Source: Micrasema longulum (taxonomy: Eukaryota > Arthropoda > Insecta > Trichoptera > Brachycentridae). Taken from it: a stretch of DNA of 64,000 bases. The stretch spans positions 1-64,000 of the forward strand of contig JAGVSM010000918.1 of the NCBI GenBank assembly GCA_022494885.1. Reading direction: 5' to 3'. The translations under genes were made by a program, and so were the position numbers. The notes beneath the pieces were generated by a model. The model did no database searches. It had not been told where the DNA came from and saw nothing but the letters and a program-made list of their open reading frames with translations. Shown here piece after piece: positions 1 through 12,036 of this stretch. Each line of letters begins with the position of its first letter. Position 1 is the stretch's first letter.

Positions 1-152
1 TGTACAAGAGATGACAATGATAAACCATTTTTTTAGTGTTTGGAAGAATATTTGAAATCATAAGTTAAACGTATAAAATCATTGGTAAAATAACTCATTT
101 GTTTAACAATTTAAACCAACGACTTAAACCTTTTTTTACCAGTTAGTTAATT

Positions 153-250
153 TAACAATGTTTTGAGTTTGTTCAAATATTTGCAGACAGGCTGGATTTC
201 TTCCCTAGGGAGTTATTCAAATCTAGATCTGGACATACTCAAAACATCGT
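153..250 (-). repeat. MITE-A outer module, partial
   Basis: Read on the - strand this matches the outer module of the MITE-A family: 'aactccctagggaagaaatccagcc', then 'tctgcaaatatttgaacaaactc'. The same module sits at 1450-1521, 40462-40525, 52445-52510 and 52850-52912. No coding content is seen in the rest of 1-800. Confidence 0.6.
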
Positions 251-807
251 TGAGTGAATATCACTTTTGAATTCTGACCCTATCTATTTTTTTTCGACCA
301 AATGACTTGTACATTTTTGCATAACACCATCCAAATATCATTAGTAATGTTATTAAAATTTATGCATCTTATTAAAATAATGAAAATTAAAATTAATAAA
401 GGCTGCATTAGGTAGATAGTTTTCATTTTTATTGATACCTTATCAAAACACCTATGGTAAAAATACTTTTAATGCAATACACGATCATTAAGGTCTGGTT
501 TTAAGTCCTTGTATAACGTTATCTTACATACATATGAATTGATAGTTATTTGTACCCTCGTCAAACGTCACCTGGCTAAGACATGATTATCGCACGAATT
601 TGTCGGTCAGTCGCTAACCACTACCACTGGGTTAACTAACTTCTTAATGTGGTCACCGCTTTTATGTTCAGTGGAATCACTCAAGATAAAATCCTGTAGA
701 TCTAACCACGTTCTAGATCCTTCTCGTTGTTAACGCTTTAGAATCATTTTTTAAATTATTTTTTCATACAAAGATACTTATTACAAAAAAATAGTAACGT
801 ATGCTCC

Positions 808-1318
808 ATGAGGGATATTCAGAGTAAAATTAAGCATCTAAAAATCAGAGGGATGATTATTCAAATATGCTGGATAAGAGGACGTGCTGGTATAGTAGGA
901 AATGAGAGAGCAGATGAACGAGCAAGAGCCGCAATTTGTAAAAGAACGTCACCTTTCTTCTCAGAATTTCCCCTTAGCTTTGCTAAACGCTGTATAAACG
1001 AAAATACGCAGCAGCGTTGGGAGGATCAATACCGCGCTTCTTCTACAGGTAAAATCACCAAAATGTTTTTTCCAACGCTGGCTAATCCAGAAAACTTCCG
1101 TCGTCATCACCAAAGTACTTTCGAAACGACTCCAATTTTTACCGGACACGTAGCTATGAAAAGTTACTTTTTAAATGAAGGAATGATGACTTTTGTCCAT
1201 GCGATGATATTTCTTCACAGAGTATCGAACATCTGTTATTTCAGTGCCAATTTTTAGTTTACAACGCCATCATCTTGAAGCAGAATGCAGGAATATCTTT
1301 AACAGATATCCATATTTA
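808..1318 (+). pseudogene. LINE relic: RNase H domain and C-terminal cysteine motif (I/R1-like)
   Basis: An open frame of 149 codons (808-1257) starts in the C-terminal part of an RNase H domain. The segment 'AGIVGNERADERARAA' is the GNExAD block that carries the last catalytic Asp of RNase H in I- and R1-group non-LTR retrotransposons. The usual His of the preceding G-H-A/S-G is Arg here. After a frameshift near 1190, another frame reads 'CPCDDISSQSIEHLLFQC', the C-terminal Cys/His motif of the same LINE proteins, and the match runs to about 1318. No RT domain is seen upstream, so this is a 5'-truncated, broken copy. The family is clear from motifs; the exact clade is inferred. Confidence 0.75.
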
Positions 1319-1323
1319 AATTT

Positions 1324-1521
1324 ATTGCAACAGAGAGGGAAAACAATATTGAGAAGGAAATATGGAAGTCTATGAATTTACAGGGCTTGTGACCTGTCAT
1401 TGGCTGGTTGAAATGGCCACATTACACACTGTGTAACATTAAATTTTAATATGAATAACTCCCTAGGGAGGAAATCCAGCCAGTCTGCAAGCATTTGGAC
1501 ATACTCAAACATTGTTGAACA
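1324..1521 (+). repeat. MITE-A copy
   Basis: Starts 'ttgcaacagagaggg', contains the family core 'acagggcttgtgacctgtcattggctggtt' (about 1380-1410), and continues into the outer module 'aactccctagggaggaaatcc'. Frames that cross it are chance open frames. Confidence 0.7.
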
Positions 1522-1716
1522 GATATCCACACTGTCGTCAAAAGTAGTTATCACGCGCATTGTTCTTGGACTTTGCAACAATGGTGATTGGCTTCATAAA
1601 GGTAATAAACCAAAATCAGTGGTCGAACATTCCATTTCCAAGATAAACAAAAACGATTTTTCCGAGTACCTTAGCATTGTACATGACACATTTGCATTTT
1701 TGCATTTGCATTTGCA

Positions 1717-1896
1717 TTTTTTTTTTTTTTTTTGCACCACAACAGGCCAGGAGGCCTAATTACAGTGGTGAATTACATCACAGAGCACCCAGGCTTGAGA
1801 ATAATCACATTTTATTTTTTGTGTTCTCACCGGGAATCGAACCCGGAACCTTCCGTGCGTGAGTCAAGCGTCTTGACCACTACACCACGGAGGCCG
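1717..1896 (-). repeat. SINE-1 copy, tRNA-derived, with A-tail
   Basis: On the - strand the 5' end (1895-1823) is tRNA-like: 'ggcctccgtggtgtagtggt' holds an A-box and 'ggttcgattcc' a perfect B-box. About 90 bp of unrelated body follow, ending in an A-run (T-run at 1717-1732 on +). The body and head recur at 29388-29538, so this is a dispersed SINE rather than a tRNA gene. Confidence 0.85.
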
Positions 1897-2047
1897 CCGT
1901 AAGACACGTAAGGCTACTCAATACAGGGGTCCAAATATATATTTTAAAAAATTAAAAAATCCTCTATGAGGCCAAGAGCCCTGTGTTGAGTTGAGAAAAG
2001 TGAAAGCATATGTATTTTTAAAGAATCCAATTATTACACAAACATCA

Positions 2048-2934
2048 ATTTAACGTAGTTATGCAGAAAGAAGCCAGCTATAGAAAAGTTAGACTGAGAT
2101 AATAGCACTTTTGTGAAAATAGTGAATAATCAAATCTACACAACAGTTGGAATGTTTTTGACTTTGATAAATAATGCACACATTCGTTTTTTTTAAAAAC
2201 AAAAAAGAATTTAATTATGTATTTGACTAGTTTCAATGATTTTTAAAGTCTGACTGACCACACAACCAAAGATGTGCATTTTGCAGAAAACAGTCAGCCC
2301 TAGTAAAACCCCCTAATGTATGCTGCGTCATTATGTATCGAACATTTATTATTATTTTACATTTATATTAGGGTACTTAATTGTAAAGACTCACTTAATT
2401 TATGTGTGATAACAACTTTAAAACTAATTGAATTATGACGTGTAAAAGGAATCTTGGTGATTTTTTAAAGTCTGGCTGACCACACAATCTAAAATATAGA
2501 TTTTGCAGAAATCAGCCAAATCTAATATTGAATGACACCTCGTTCAAACTTTGAATGTATGAATGAGGTGACATTCTGTATTAAAACGATTTTTTTTCAT
2601 TGCAGCTAATTTTAATGAATTTATTTATAATTCCATATTATCCACTTGAATTTATTGAAGAGAAACAGATTTCTGGAGACATTAATCTTCCCATCAGCAT
2701 CTATGCCGTAAGATTTTTCTAGTGCTGTGGGTATTTTCTGTAAATTGAAAAATGCTGTTTTCGTGATCAACACTATTTTCAGAAGATTATTATAACTGTT
2801 TTATGTATGAAAGCGGACCGGCTGTTTTTAGCAGAACATAGAATTGACATTACTGCATCCGATATCACCAATATTTTTTTTTCAAAATTGTGGACTTGCT
2901 GCTTAATCCATAACTACGTTCAATCGTTACACGA
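2048..2934. mobile_element. MITE-C copy, about 0.89 kb, with terminal inverted repeats
   Basis: The left end 'taacgtagttatgcagaaag' is mirrored by 'ctgcttaatccataactacg' at 2900-2934. The same ends bound 11599-12036. Inside is a block repeated in tandem ('aaagtctgactgaccacacaa' near 2245 and 'aaagtctggctgaccacacaa' near 2465) and a small hairpin at 2533-2578. No transposase reading frame is visible, so it is non-autonomous. Confidence 0.7.
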
Positions 2935-2964
2935 ACATTCAATCAATAACTGGACAACACAGTA

Positions 2965-3715
2965 AATACTATTTTGGGAGACACGATACTTAGATTTATT
3001 TTTATTGCAAACCAGGTGAGAGAAAATTGCTTGTCAATTTTAATTGATGGATGCATCGAGAAAATAGGAAACTGGATGGCTGAAAACAGACTAACATCAA
3101 ACCCATCAAAAACTGAACAACTCTGGGTGGCTTCAGCCAGACAGAATTTGATCCAGGATACGGCCCTACCCAATGTAGGGAGTACCGCTTTACCCACCGT
3201 TAAACTACTGGGAGTTTTACTCAATTCTGACCTTTCTCTTGACTCTCAAATTAGTAGAACGATAAGTTCATGCTTCTACCAGCTGAGATAAATTAAATGC
3301 ATACGCAAAAATTTGCCGGTTGATGCCGCCCGTCAATTAATAAATGCGTTTGAAGTGTCTAGAGTCGATTATTGTAATGGTATCTATGCAGGTCTACCAA
3401 TGAACAAATTGACTCGCCTACAATCTGTATTGAATGCCGCAGCGAGACTTATTTTTGGAATCTCTAAATTCAGTCATATCACTCCACTACTTCGGGAATT
3501 GCACTGGCTACGTTTTCCACAGAGGGTGGAATACTAACTCTGTTGGCTTATGTATAAGTCACTGCACAACTCTGCTCCGGAATATCTAAGGGAACTATGC
3601 ATTCCAGATGAACTAGTTGACAGGCGTCTCGCGCTTAGATCAGCTACGTCTACGGCGAGAGAAAAAGGTATTCCAAACCACTGGCGAAAATTCCTGAGCC
3701 GCGATGCTTTTTAAT
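2965..3715 (+). pseudogene. LINE relic, CR1/L2-like reverse transcriptase C-terminal half
   Basis: Two open stretches (2974-3291 and 3313-3537) plus later frames give the typical end of a CR1/L2/Rex-type ORF2. Seen are 'LTSNPSKTEQLWV', 'KLLGVLLNSDLSLDSQIS', 'SRVDYCNGIYAGLP', 'LQSVLNAAARLIFG' and 'ITPLLRELHWL', then 'MYKSLHNSAPEYLREL' near 3550-3600. At least two stops or frameshifts break it (about 3291 and 3537). The catalytic YADD and everything 5' of it are missing, so the copy is 5'-truncated and dead. SINE-3 sequence begins shortly downstream. Confidence 0.85.
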
Positions 3716-3779
3716 GTTCCATAGTATTTTGTGTCCCATAATGCTTTTTCGTATGAGCTAAATCAATAGGAAGACGCAA

Positions 3780-4240
3780 GGTCTTTATATCCGAGTATGT
3801 GGAGGAAGTGCTTTCACTGGTTCGTCGAGCACGGTAGTCGAATGTAGTCATCGAATCTAAAACACTTATCCAGCAATCTTGTATTTTTTCTCACATAAAA
3901 CTGTTTTCGGCGTTCGCCTGAACACGGAGAGTTGTATGTACTATTTACAAGCTTAAGGCCGATCAGAATGACGATGGAACATTAAAACATATTATTCTCA
4001 TCATCATCACTACCTTTTCTGCACCTTATTGTTCATAGGGCACTGCATTGCTAAACTAAATGCACCGTATCTCGATCAAGTTTTTAAAAACTTTAGTATG
4101 ATATGCGAACGTGCCAACCACTTTACTACGCGGCCGGGTTTTCTCCACTTGATTATCTTTTTCAGAATTTCATACTGATAATTTTTTATTGTCAAGTTGA
4201 ATAAACTGGTCTATTTGATAAAAATATTTTTCATTCGCCT
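3780..4240 (-). repeat. SINE-3 copy (degraded)
   Basis: Read on -, this contains the family landmarks: 'gtgttttagattcgatgact', a tRNA-like stretch near 4100-4135 (on +, 'gcgaacgtgccaaccacttta'), and the tail 'atgcagtgccctatgaac' with a short GAT repeat. See 51745-52125 for the best copy. Confidence 0.6.
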
Positions 4241-4244
4241 ATCT

Positions 4245-5280
4245 TAAGCTTCAAATAAGTTTACATAAAACATTTAAAAAAATTAACTTTTGTATCAAAT
4301 CCTATTTGTGCTTGTTAAATGTAAGTGTTTTTTTTCAATCCGATAAACATTGGAAATCTTACGATTTAAGAAAAGAGTTTGGTTTGACTCAGTTTAAAAA
4401 AAATAAAATAATAATTATAATAATTGATTTGTGGTAAAGCTGAATTTGAACCTCGGACCTCTGATTCTATAGTCCTTGGCTTTTTCACAAGACTTTTACC
4501 CTGTTTTTAATAATTCTATGATAATTAATGTATGTTTGTCACCTCTCAATTTAATTACATATAAAATATTAACAACAAAAGGGAGAAAGCTATGTAGAAC
4601 AAAGCTTAAAGCACATATCTTAAAAAAAAAATTCTTACTCCGGATCAACATTAGAATCAATTAATATCAAATCTTATGTCATGCGACTTGTTATTTGTAT
4701 TGGAAAATATGCTTCTGAATGAAGTTTTGTAAAACCATGTCCTTAAAAGCAGTTATTTGAATACAAAGGCTTGTTGACACACGAAAGCAAATAATATATT
4801 GGGTTCCCTCTCTCATCTGAAATGTTATTCAGAATTATATCGATTTTCTTCCTAACCAAAGTTAGTACCCAAATGTATTTATTTATTAATATACACGGCA
4901 CGCAGTGTATTTTGCCTAAAAGATACATATTAAAAATAATATAAACATTTCAATATAATGTGAAAAACTTAAAATTAAATACAAAAGTATTATTTTACAT
5001 AAATACTTTATATATATAACCCAGCAGTTTTGTATAAAGAATATATTTAGATATAAAAAAATAATTAAACAATGTGTGCACATAAAATTTTAAAAGGAAA
5101 ATATTTTTTATATATTTTTCTTTTAAAGGTACAAAATATAAGTTTATTAAATACAATAAAATTCTTTTGTCTCAAAAAAAAAATAAACTTTAAAAAAAGT
5201 TATAATAATGGCAATTAAAGTAATTTAACAAATAAGTATACACGTAAATATGGTACAAATAGTACCCTTACAAAAGTAAA
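4245..5280. other. AT-rich intergenic DNA
   Basis: No protein match recognised. A tRNA-like B-box remnant lies at about 4440-4490 on -. From about 5000 the sequence probably belongs to the 3' UTR of the LINE relic at 5285-5640. Confidence 0.4.
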
Positions 5281-5284
5281 CATA

Positions 5285-5640
5285 GAAAGCACTATAATCT
5301 AAACAATCTATAATACCGTTCATCATCTTTGAAATGATTAAATAGAGTTGATTTATATAAGCTATACTTTAAGTGAAAAATATCAGCAACGTCGGAATAG
5401 TTATTGCCGAGTACATGGAGTCGATTCAGAATAGCATTATACGAGTATACGGTTCGCGAATTGTTGCAACTAAACGGAGGTACTTGACGAGTCATTCATT
5501 AAAGGTAGAATCCTTAAATTTTATTATACCAAGCTCAAGTAAATACCGGAAACAAAATAATCGTAATGAAATAATTATGCTTATATACGACTTCGTACAT
5601 AACGATTATTCGACCCTTCTGCAAACACGGAACGCCCTAG
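5285..5640 (-). pseudogene. LINE relic, Jockey-like ORF2 C-terminus
   Basis: The - strand reads 'MTRQVPPFSCNNSRTVYSYN', then a stretch with LNRLHVLGNNYSDVADIF. The same block with small differences occurs at 45512-45814, which shows this is a dispersed LINE C-terminus. It is short, truncated and not functional. Confidence 0.7.
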
Positions 5641-5644
5641 CTCA

Positions 5645-6450
5645 CTATTAACAAAGATTGTGAAAACGTATTAGAGTCAATGTAAGCGAATGACATTTGT
5701 CCGTTTGGTAGACGCCACCCAAACATTAAAAATGTTTTTTTTAAAAACTCATTTACAAATCGTTCACCAAAAATATTAAAATAATTAATAGGTGTTAAAT
5801 AAATCTGTCTTTTAGTCTAATTATTTTCAACAAGGGATTCGGCAGAATGATTTACTCATTTGAAATTGGCGTCGAAGAGGCTTGGGTAACATTTTGACTT
5901 CCCGAGCATTTGCCATTTTAATTTCCATCATGATGTGGAATGGTGAGCATCGTGCTCAGCTCAATGGTCAGCTTATCTCATTATTTGGTGATATCCGTAG
6001 TCAGCTCGAACTCCTGATCTCTCGCCATGCGATTTCGTTCTTTGGGGATACCTGAAGGCGGAAGTCTTCAAACACGTTTTACAGCCAATGATCAACTGAA
6101 GGAAGATATTTGTCTTTCAATCGCAGCAATACCAGAGGCGATGACTGCGAATTATGATAAATTTTAGGATGAAGCTTTGGGATTGTATAGTTCGAGGGGC
6201 AGGCATTTGTACGGCATATTTTTGAAAACAAAGTGATATTAATGCGAAAATAAAATGGCAAAGCTTGTTTTTTCTTGCATTAAAATAAAATGTATATTAC
6301 GGTCAATGTTGTATTTTTATCAACGTTTTAAAATTGGCGGATTTTTTTGCCGTACCTTTTATATCTCGATTTTCGCTTTATGATCATATAAATATGATAA
6401 TTATACAAACAAAAGCTTAAATATTAATTTAAATACCTAGGTAGGTATTT
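5645..6450. other. Unassigned AT-rich DNA
   Basis: No convincing gene, RNA or repeat was recognised. Short open frames here have no family motifs. Confidence 0.3.
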
Positions 6451-6454
6451 CTAT

Positions 6455-7134
6455 CTAGATTTATTTATTTATTTATTTACATATACGTCCAATGGGCATT
6501 TTTAAGGACATATTTATACATGTATGTATTTTTAATGTACTAAATAAATCATTTAACATAGATTTATTTGAAAATAATCTTAATAACGTGCGGCGTTTGC
6601 TTTCAAAATAACTCGTAGTATTTTTTTTTTTTTCTTTTCTTTTAAATTTACATTTAATTAATATTCATTTTATGTTCGAGAATCTTTTTTAAATTACTGT
6701 GATGCTACTTGTGAAAACCTGTAATTGGCTTATTTGTTATTTGTTTTGTTATATAAATATGATATAATTATAGCTGTTGGTTATCCAAATAAATAAAATA
6801 AAATAAAATAAAATAAAAATATAAAATTATTATAAAGAAAAGTAGAAAGACACAATGGTATAAAGTAGACTTTGTGGAGTGGAAGCGGGAGAGAGGTATT
6901 TATTATTTAATTTGATTCAGTGATCGTTTAAAGGAAGACAACTTGTTAACAAAGAAATCAAGACTGGTATGTTCGTTGGCAGACCTAAGAATTCTGGGCA
7001 CAGGGGAATGAAAACCATAGTTAGTTGTACGGTTATTGGTATGAAAGAGTAAGTTTTGTCTGAGGTTTCCAGTTGGGATATTTAATTTTATTGAGCTCAG
7101 TAGTTCAGGCGAATCACAGAGTGAGAATTTTAAA
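6455..7134 (-). pseudogene. LINE relic: ORF2 C-terminus plus 3' UTR
   Basis: A 77-codon open stretch on - (7134 down to a stop at 6903-6905) lacks an ATG. It reads 'CDSPELLSSIKLNIPTGNLR', then NNRTTNYGFHSPVPRILRSANE and 'FFVNKLSSFKRSLNQIK'. This matches in layout the DCPELLSPINFRVP...N-RLHELGN domain at 45512-45814, the conserved tail of Jockey-like ORF2. 3' of it lie AAATA repeats (6788-6820) and an ATTT-rich terminus (6455-6570), as in other LINE 3' ends of the window. Confidence 0.75.
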
Positions 7135-7139
7135 TAGGA

Positions 7140-7790
7140 CTAGAAGGTCGGATTTAAGGTCAGATGCGTAAAATTTATAAGGTAATATTTGGCATTTACA
7201 GTGCACTCAAATATTTAATAACCCTGCCTGCCGGTGAACAGAGTAAACATACATTTTTTGCTTCTGTAATTACGCACACTAGAATGATTTGTGCGAAAAC
7301 TTTTTGCTACGCAAACATAAACATAGGCTTATTAAACATTTGATCTCAGTGTACTGGACAGGGCTTGTGTGTCACTGACTAGTTGAATAAATCAGTATTT
7401 TTTACCTAAATATACTCCCATATGGGATTATTTATGATTTATTGAGTTAGTTCTTAACATTTTTGAAAAATTAAGTTACCCTCTAAACACGAAAATTTTG
7501 CTCCATTAGAAAGGTAATATAAAATTATTGTACGTAATTTTGGATATATTTTTTTTTCTTTCTAAATTTATAAAAATAGATATTTGAATAAATGGCAGTA
7601 GGTATCGTGTTAACAAGTTATTACGATAGGAAATTATCTATACTTATTACGAACGATATTTTTAACATATTAAGAACTAATATGAACATGTCCGTTTTAT
7701 TAAAAAGTATTCCATTTAAAATTATTAATCATTAAGTGAAAAGTATTTATTTTCGTGTTCACAACCGTGCTATTTATCAAATTTTCTAAT
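7140..7790. other. Unassigned AT-rich DNA
   Basis: No gene or recognised repeat apart from a weak MITE-A resemblance near 7350-7400. Confidence 0.3.
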
Positions 7791-7794
7791 TGCA

Positions 7795-7895
7795 ACTTTT
7801 TTTATGCCTCAATGTCCAGAATGTGTAGATTAGTCAATTTGTCACACAACTTGGAATTCTTTGGGATAGATCTTCCGACTTTTTGTAGATCTCGA
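7795..7895 (+). repeat. Dispersed repeat shared with 12603-12710
   Basis: About 95 bp starting 'tttttatgcctcaatgtcca' and including 'cacaacttggaattctttgg' recur at 12603-12710, directly downstream of a hammerhead-like motif. This copy probably belongs to the same element family. Confidence 0.65.
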
Positions 7896-8311
7896 CTTTA
7901 GATTCGTGACCATGTTCTATTTATATTTGAGCGTTCACAAACAAAGTAAAAAATTCAACCGAATCGTGACGTATTAGGGGCGTGGCCAATGCAATGAACC
8001 GTTTTCGCAAGAATTAAAAATTATAAATTTATATAATATTTTTTATAGTACTAAAATTTATTTTTTTTTACTTGACAGTATTTTAAAAACTTTTTGTTTG
8101 CGAAATATGTGGGTATGCATGGGTCAAGTATTGTCAAAACTTCTACCTCCTTTTTACCCACAACCATTGTTTACCTCCCACCTCAGTATCTTTTGATCAT
8201 CCGCCACATTAAGATCTCGTGTCGTACATCGCGCGTTTATTTCGTTAAACGTGTGCCGCATAAAATAAAAAAAAAAAATAAAAAAAAAAACTTTGTTTCC
8301 ACCAACCACCA

Positions 8312-8640
8312 GTGTTGAGCTCCAGATCGGATCCTGCCATCGTGTTAGTGCCGCTCGCAAGTATCAAGTTGGATCCGGCAAGTCCATCCATCAACAACGA
8401 AGATATAGTAAGTGGCATACAGGCATCCCTTCCTAATTCATCTCATTTTTTAGGGTTGTGACCGATTTACACTGCTCTGCATACCGCATAGCTAAGATAC
8501 TAACTTGTTTTCATTAAATTTAATTGCAGTCCACTCCGCTCAATAATATGGTAGAAACTTTAGGGCTTCGCCCCCTGCTTTTTCGCGCCCCGCATCCGCG
8601 TGGGAATTCGGTTTTCCGCTACCCTTATTAATTTAAAATT
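8312..8640 (+). other. Possible two-exon coding fragment (low confidence)
   Basis: 8312-8407 is open, reads '...IKLDPASPSINNEDI' and ends at a consensus donor (gtaagt). An acceptor 'ttaattgcag' ends at 8529. Joining across the 122-nt interval keeps frame into 'STPLNNMVETLGLRPLLF' and a stop near 8630. Codon use is less AT-biased than the surroundings. The second part overlaps a GC-rich stretch (8565-8620, 'gcttcgccccctgctttttc') that looks like a dispersed repeat. No family recognised; it could be a retroelement leader or a chance frame. Confidence 0.25.
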
Positions 8641-8644
8641 GTAA

Positions 8645-9585
8645 AAATCAAACTAATATTTCCCTATTGTCATTGAATATTTTTGTATAGAACGACTTTT
8701 TTTCTATACAGAATTACAAATTATTTGAATGTCTTCCATTTTCATTTTCAGATATTAAAAAACAATCTATGTTCTACAAACTTCCATAAAAAATAATGAA
8801 CAAACAAAATGGGATAATGATTTCTTGTTAAATTTTCTAGTTTGCATTACTTCAAAGCGAATTTTTTTCAGTTGGTGTTTAAATTTAATGCAATTAAAAT
8901 ATTATGTCCCTAATAGATTTGACGCAATGCAATGGTCGCTAGAATGGGAATCTAGAATGGTCATGTCGCGTGGTTGAACAAGCGACCTCATACCTCCAAT
9001 GAATTATATCTTTAACACCACTGGCTTGTATGGAATGTATCTTCTTTAATGTGGCTATATCTTATAGAGACACTGTGTGGACCAGTTTCAGTGGCAGGTC
9101 GTGAAAAAACATTTTATTTATTAATGTGCCGCTAAAACCAATTTTATAAATTAATGAAATAAAAAATAAAAAAATATTTTAAAAATCTTTTTCTTAAATT
9201 CAAAGAACAGTTTGAAACAGTGTTAAAAAAAGTGTTGTTTTTTTATTATTTTTATATTTTTCGGTATCAAAAAAAGACTTGATTTACTCATATTTTTTTT
9301 TTTTTTAAACTTTTATTTTGTTGATATATTTAAGATTTTTTTTATGCGAACATTATATTGTGTTACTTTAATATTTGAAGAGAGAAATCACTGCAAAAAA
9401 CTCCTTTTGTAATTTGGCGGGAATTAAATACTTGTTTAAAAAACGCTTCTGTTAAAAAAAGTCAATAAAAAACAAGGTATTTAGATCCACGGCCCATACT
9501 TTTACAATGGAAAGTTATCATACTTATCTTTCATCAATGTTTTGAGTATGCCTAAATGTTTGTAGACTAAAGTTATTATGATCTA
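8645..9585. other. Unassigned AT-rich DNA
   Basis: No gene recognised. The last 50 bp resemble the MITE-A outer module ('tttgagtatgcctaaatgtt'). Confidence 0.3.
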
Positions 9586-9588
9586 AAT

Positions 9589-9912
9589 TTGTTGTAACAG
9601 AGAGGAAAAACATTTCTGAGGAGGAAATATGGAAGTTTGGGCATTTACAGGGCTTATGACTTGTCATTGGCTGGTTTAAATATTTCAGCTAGATGAATAT
9701 CACTCGCATCAATAAAAGTTTCAGCTCTTTTACTAAGAAGTTAACAGATGTATGAGTTGAGGAAATTTGGATATCAAAACATAGGTAGAATGGTGAATGT
9801 TATATAGTTTGTAAAGTGACTATTTAAACCAACCAATGAGAGGTCATAAGCCCTGTAACTGCCAGAATTTTATATTTTACTCTCGAAAATGTTACCTTCC
9901 TTATTGCAACAA
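9589..9912. mobile_element. MITE-A, complete copy with about 85-bp inverted arms
   Basis: The left arm runs from 'ttgttgtaacagagaggaaa' through 'gggcttatgacttgtcattg'. The right arm is its inverted complement, from 'aaaccaaccaatgagaggtc' through 'ttccttattgcaacaa'. A 150-bp centre lies between. This is the clearest fold-back structure of the family. No coding capacity. Confidence 0.8.
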
Positions 9913-10307
9913 ATTTAGAGATATCTTTAATTTTTTTGTAAAGTAAAATCAATTTTTCTGTACAGAAATTTGTTCATTTGTATTAGTTTTTTTAAAACTT
10001 GTTCAATTACTGGTTACCGACAATGATATTTATACAACAACACATTTTCGTGCACATAAAATTCAACGGTTGTCTATGGTACCTCGTTGCTTACCATTTT
10101 ACGTTTAAATAATTCGTTTTTTTTTTTATTTCGTTTGTATCGCATATGCTATTCTACGTAACTTCAATTAAATTAAAGATAATTTGTTGAATTTCATTAT
10201 TATCGCGTTCCAGGTTCTGGTCCCGTGTAGCGGACTCGCGGATTAAAAGTCTGAAGTTCAAATCTTCTCTATCATAGTATAATTTTAAAACATAGATATT
10301 TACAAGA

Positions 10308-10562
10308 AAAGCTAAAAAAATCTACAGTATGAATGCTGATGGATGCAGAAATAAGAAAGCTGGACCGAGAAATACATGGCATGATCTGATCAAATCCAAC
10401 AAATGCTTGTAGATGTACCTGTCAAAAGTTGGAATAATTAATGCGCGTGCATGAGAAGATGTATGAATGCAGAAGAAGCAAGCTCTTTATGCACAAACTG
10501 AGTGATATGACGTTTTATCCTCTCGGCCTAACCCTATGGGGAAACGGCGTGATAGTTAATTT
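10308..10562 (+). pseudogene. RTE-like LINE 3' end
   Basis: Frames give 'AKKIYSMNADGCRNKKAGPR' then NTWHDL, matching the KRIYDANVDGCRKRERPRKTWHDQ region of the larger copy at 19480-20322. They run on to 'cggcctaaccctatggggaa', the conserved 3' UTR. Several stops are present. The TTG tail is not expanded here. Confidence 0.8.
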
Positions 10563-10616
10563 GTTTTTTTTATGTTTGAATATGTGCATTTTAGTAAATG
10601 TGATCACTTTAACCTG

Positions 10617-10768
10617 TTAATAAATGCCTAGACTTTCATATACTTATTTCAAAAATGTTCTTTATATACATATATAGATATATATGTACAAAAATGTTTA
10701 TATATACATATATATGTATAGGAAAAACATTTTTGAAATGAGAATATGAAAGTCAAGGCATTTATTAA
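10617..10768. repeat. Fold-back repeat related to MITE-A
   Basis: 'taataaatgcctagactttc' at the left is mirrored by 'gaaagtcaaggcatttatta' at the right, around a (TATA)-rich loop. The arm sequence resembles the 'ggaagtctaggcattt' segment of MITE-A. Confidence 0.65.
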
Positions 10769-10769
10769 A

Positions 10770-11595
10770 TATCGCCGTCAAATATGATCATCCGCTCAAC
10801 TAAGCAGCCAGGATGTTCATTAAATGCCGGTATTCAACTGAATGGCTTGGCCATTTGCTGTATGAATATTTAACGAAAGGGTTGAACGTCGCTTAGCCTT
10901 TTTTATTTTAATATAACTGTAATGATTGTTAGGATAGGTTGAATTAAGTTTAATAATTTTTTTTAAAATCTTTACTCAATCCTTAACTTAACTTAATAAT
11001 GAATCCTTAAACAAACTTAATTAGTTAAGTGCTAAAACTTTTTTTTATTATTATTCAACTTTACCCAACCTTTCCTAACCTAACCCGGCGGCTTTTGGTT
11101 CTGCCGTTTCCAATGGGCTAGTTTTAAACCAGGCACGTTGAACGTTGCGCTATCTTAATTCATTGAATGAACGGTCTAGCCTTTTAGCCTAGCATCGACA
11201 TTAAATGAAAAGCCAAGCCGCCTAGTTGAGTGGCCGATTGACCTATTTGACGGAGACATGTACATAGGTATGTCGCTTATATATTAAGTATTTTGTCGCT
11301 GCTCGTACGCCACTGTAATTTTTTCATTTAATTCAACAATTTATCGAACAAATGTGTTATCATATCTAGCTTCAAAGCTCTTTATTATAAACGCCAGGCA
11401 GTTAGAACCCGCTTTTCGTTGTTTCTGATAGAACAATGATTTATTCTCTCACATTTCGATAAAATATTATTCTCACCTTACCTATCTGTTTAACCACGGG
11501 ACTCGGCTGCTGTCATATTTTATTTTAGATAATAAACTGATATGCTTATATTGCTGATTCTTGTATCAAACTTAACGATATTTACATGGGTAGAA
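10770..11595. other. Unassigned DNA
   Basis: No gene recognised. The stretch at 10780-11270 has repeated short words (gccgg, ttgaacg, tagcct) suggesting a decayed repeat, which I cannot assign. Confidence 0.3.
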
Positions 11596-11598
11596 CAA

Positions 11599-12036
11599 TA
11601 ATTGAACGTAGTTATGCAGAAAGCAGCCAGTCCACAATTTTGGAAAAAATAGATTTTGATGTTATTGAGTGCAGTAAGGTCGATTCTATGTTCTGCTAAA
11701 AACAGCTGGACCGCTTTCATATAAAAAACTGTATTAATCACCTCCGGAAAAAGGTGTCGATCACAAATACGGCATTTCTCAATTTGCTGAAAACACCTAC
11801 AAAACTAGAAAAATCTTAGAGTACTTTAAAAATATTTTAAACTGCTCAAATACACAATAAAATTCATGTTTGTAATATATAAAAAAACTTATGTATTCAT
11901 TGTTAATCGTTTGTTAAAGTCAAAAACATTCAAACTATTGAGTAGATTTTATAATTCACTCTTTTCACAAAATGGCTATTATCCCAGTTTCACTTTTCCA
12001 TGGCTGGCTGCTTTCTGTATAACTACGTTCAATTAT
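11599..12036. mobile_element. MITE-C, 438-bp copy
   Basis: The terminal inverted repeats are about 32 bp: left 'taattgaacgtagttatgca', right 'gtataactacgttcaatta'. They match the ends at 2048-2934 and 63441. There is no coding frame of note. Confidence 0.8.

Noticed and set aside
1823..1895. tRNA gene
   Set aside because: A/B boxes are good, but the body and A-tail continue and a second copy exists with the same body, so it is a SINE head.
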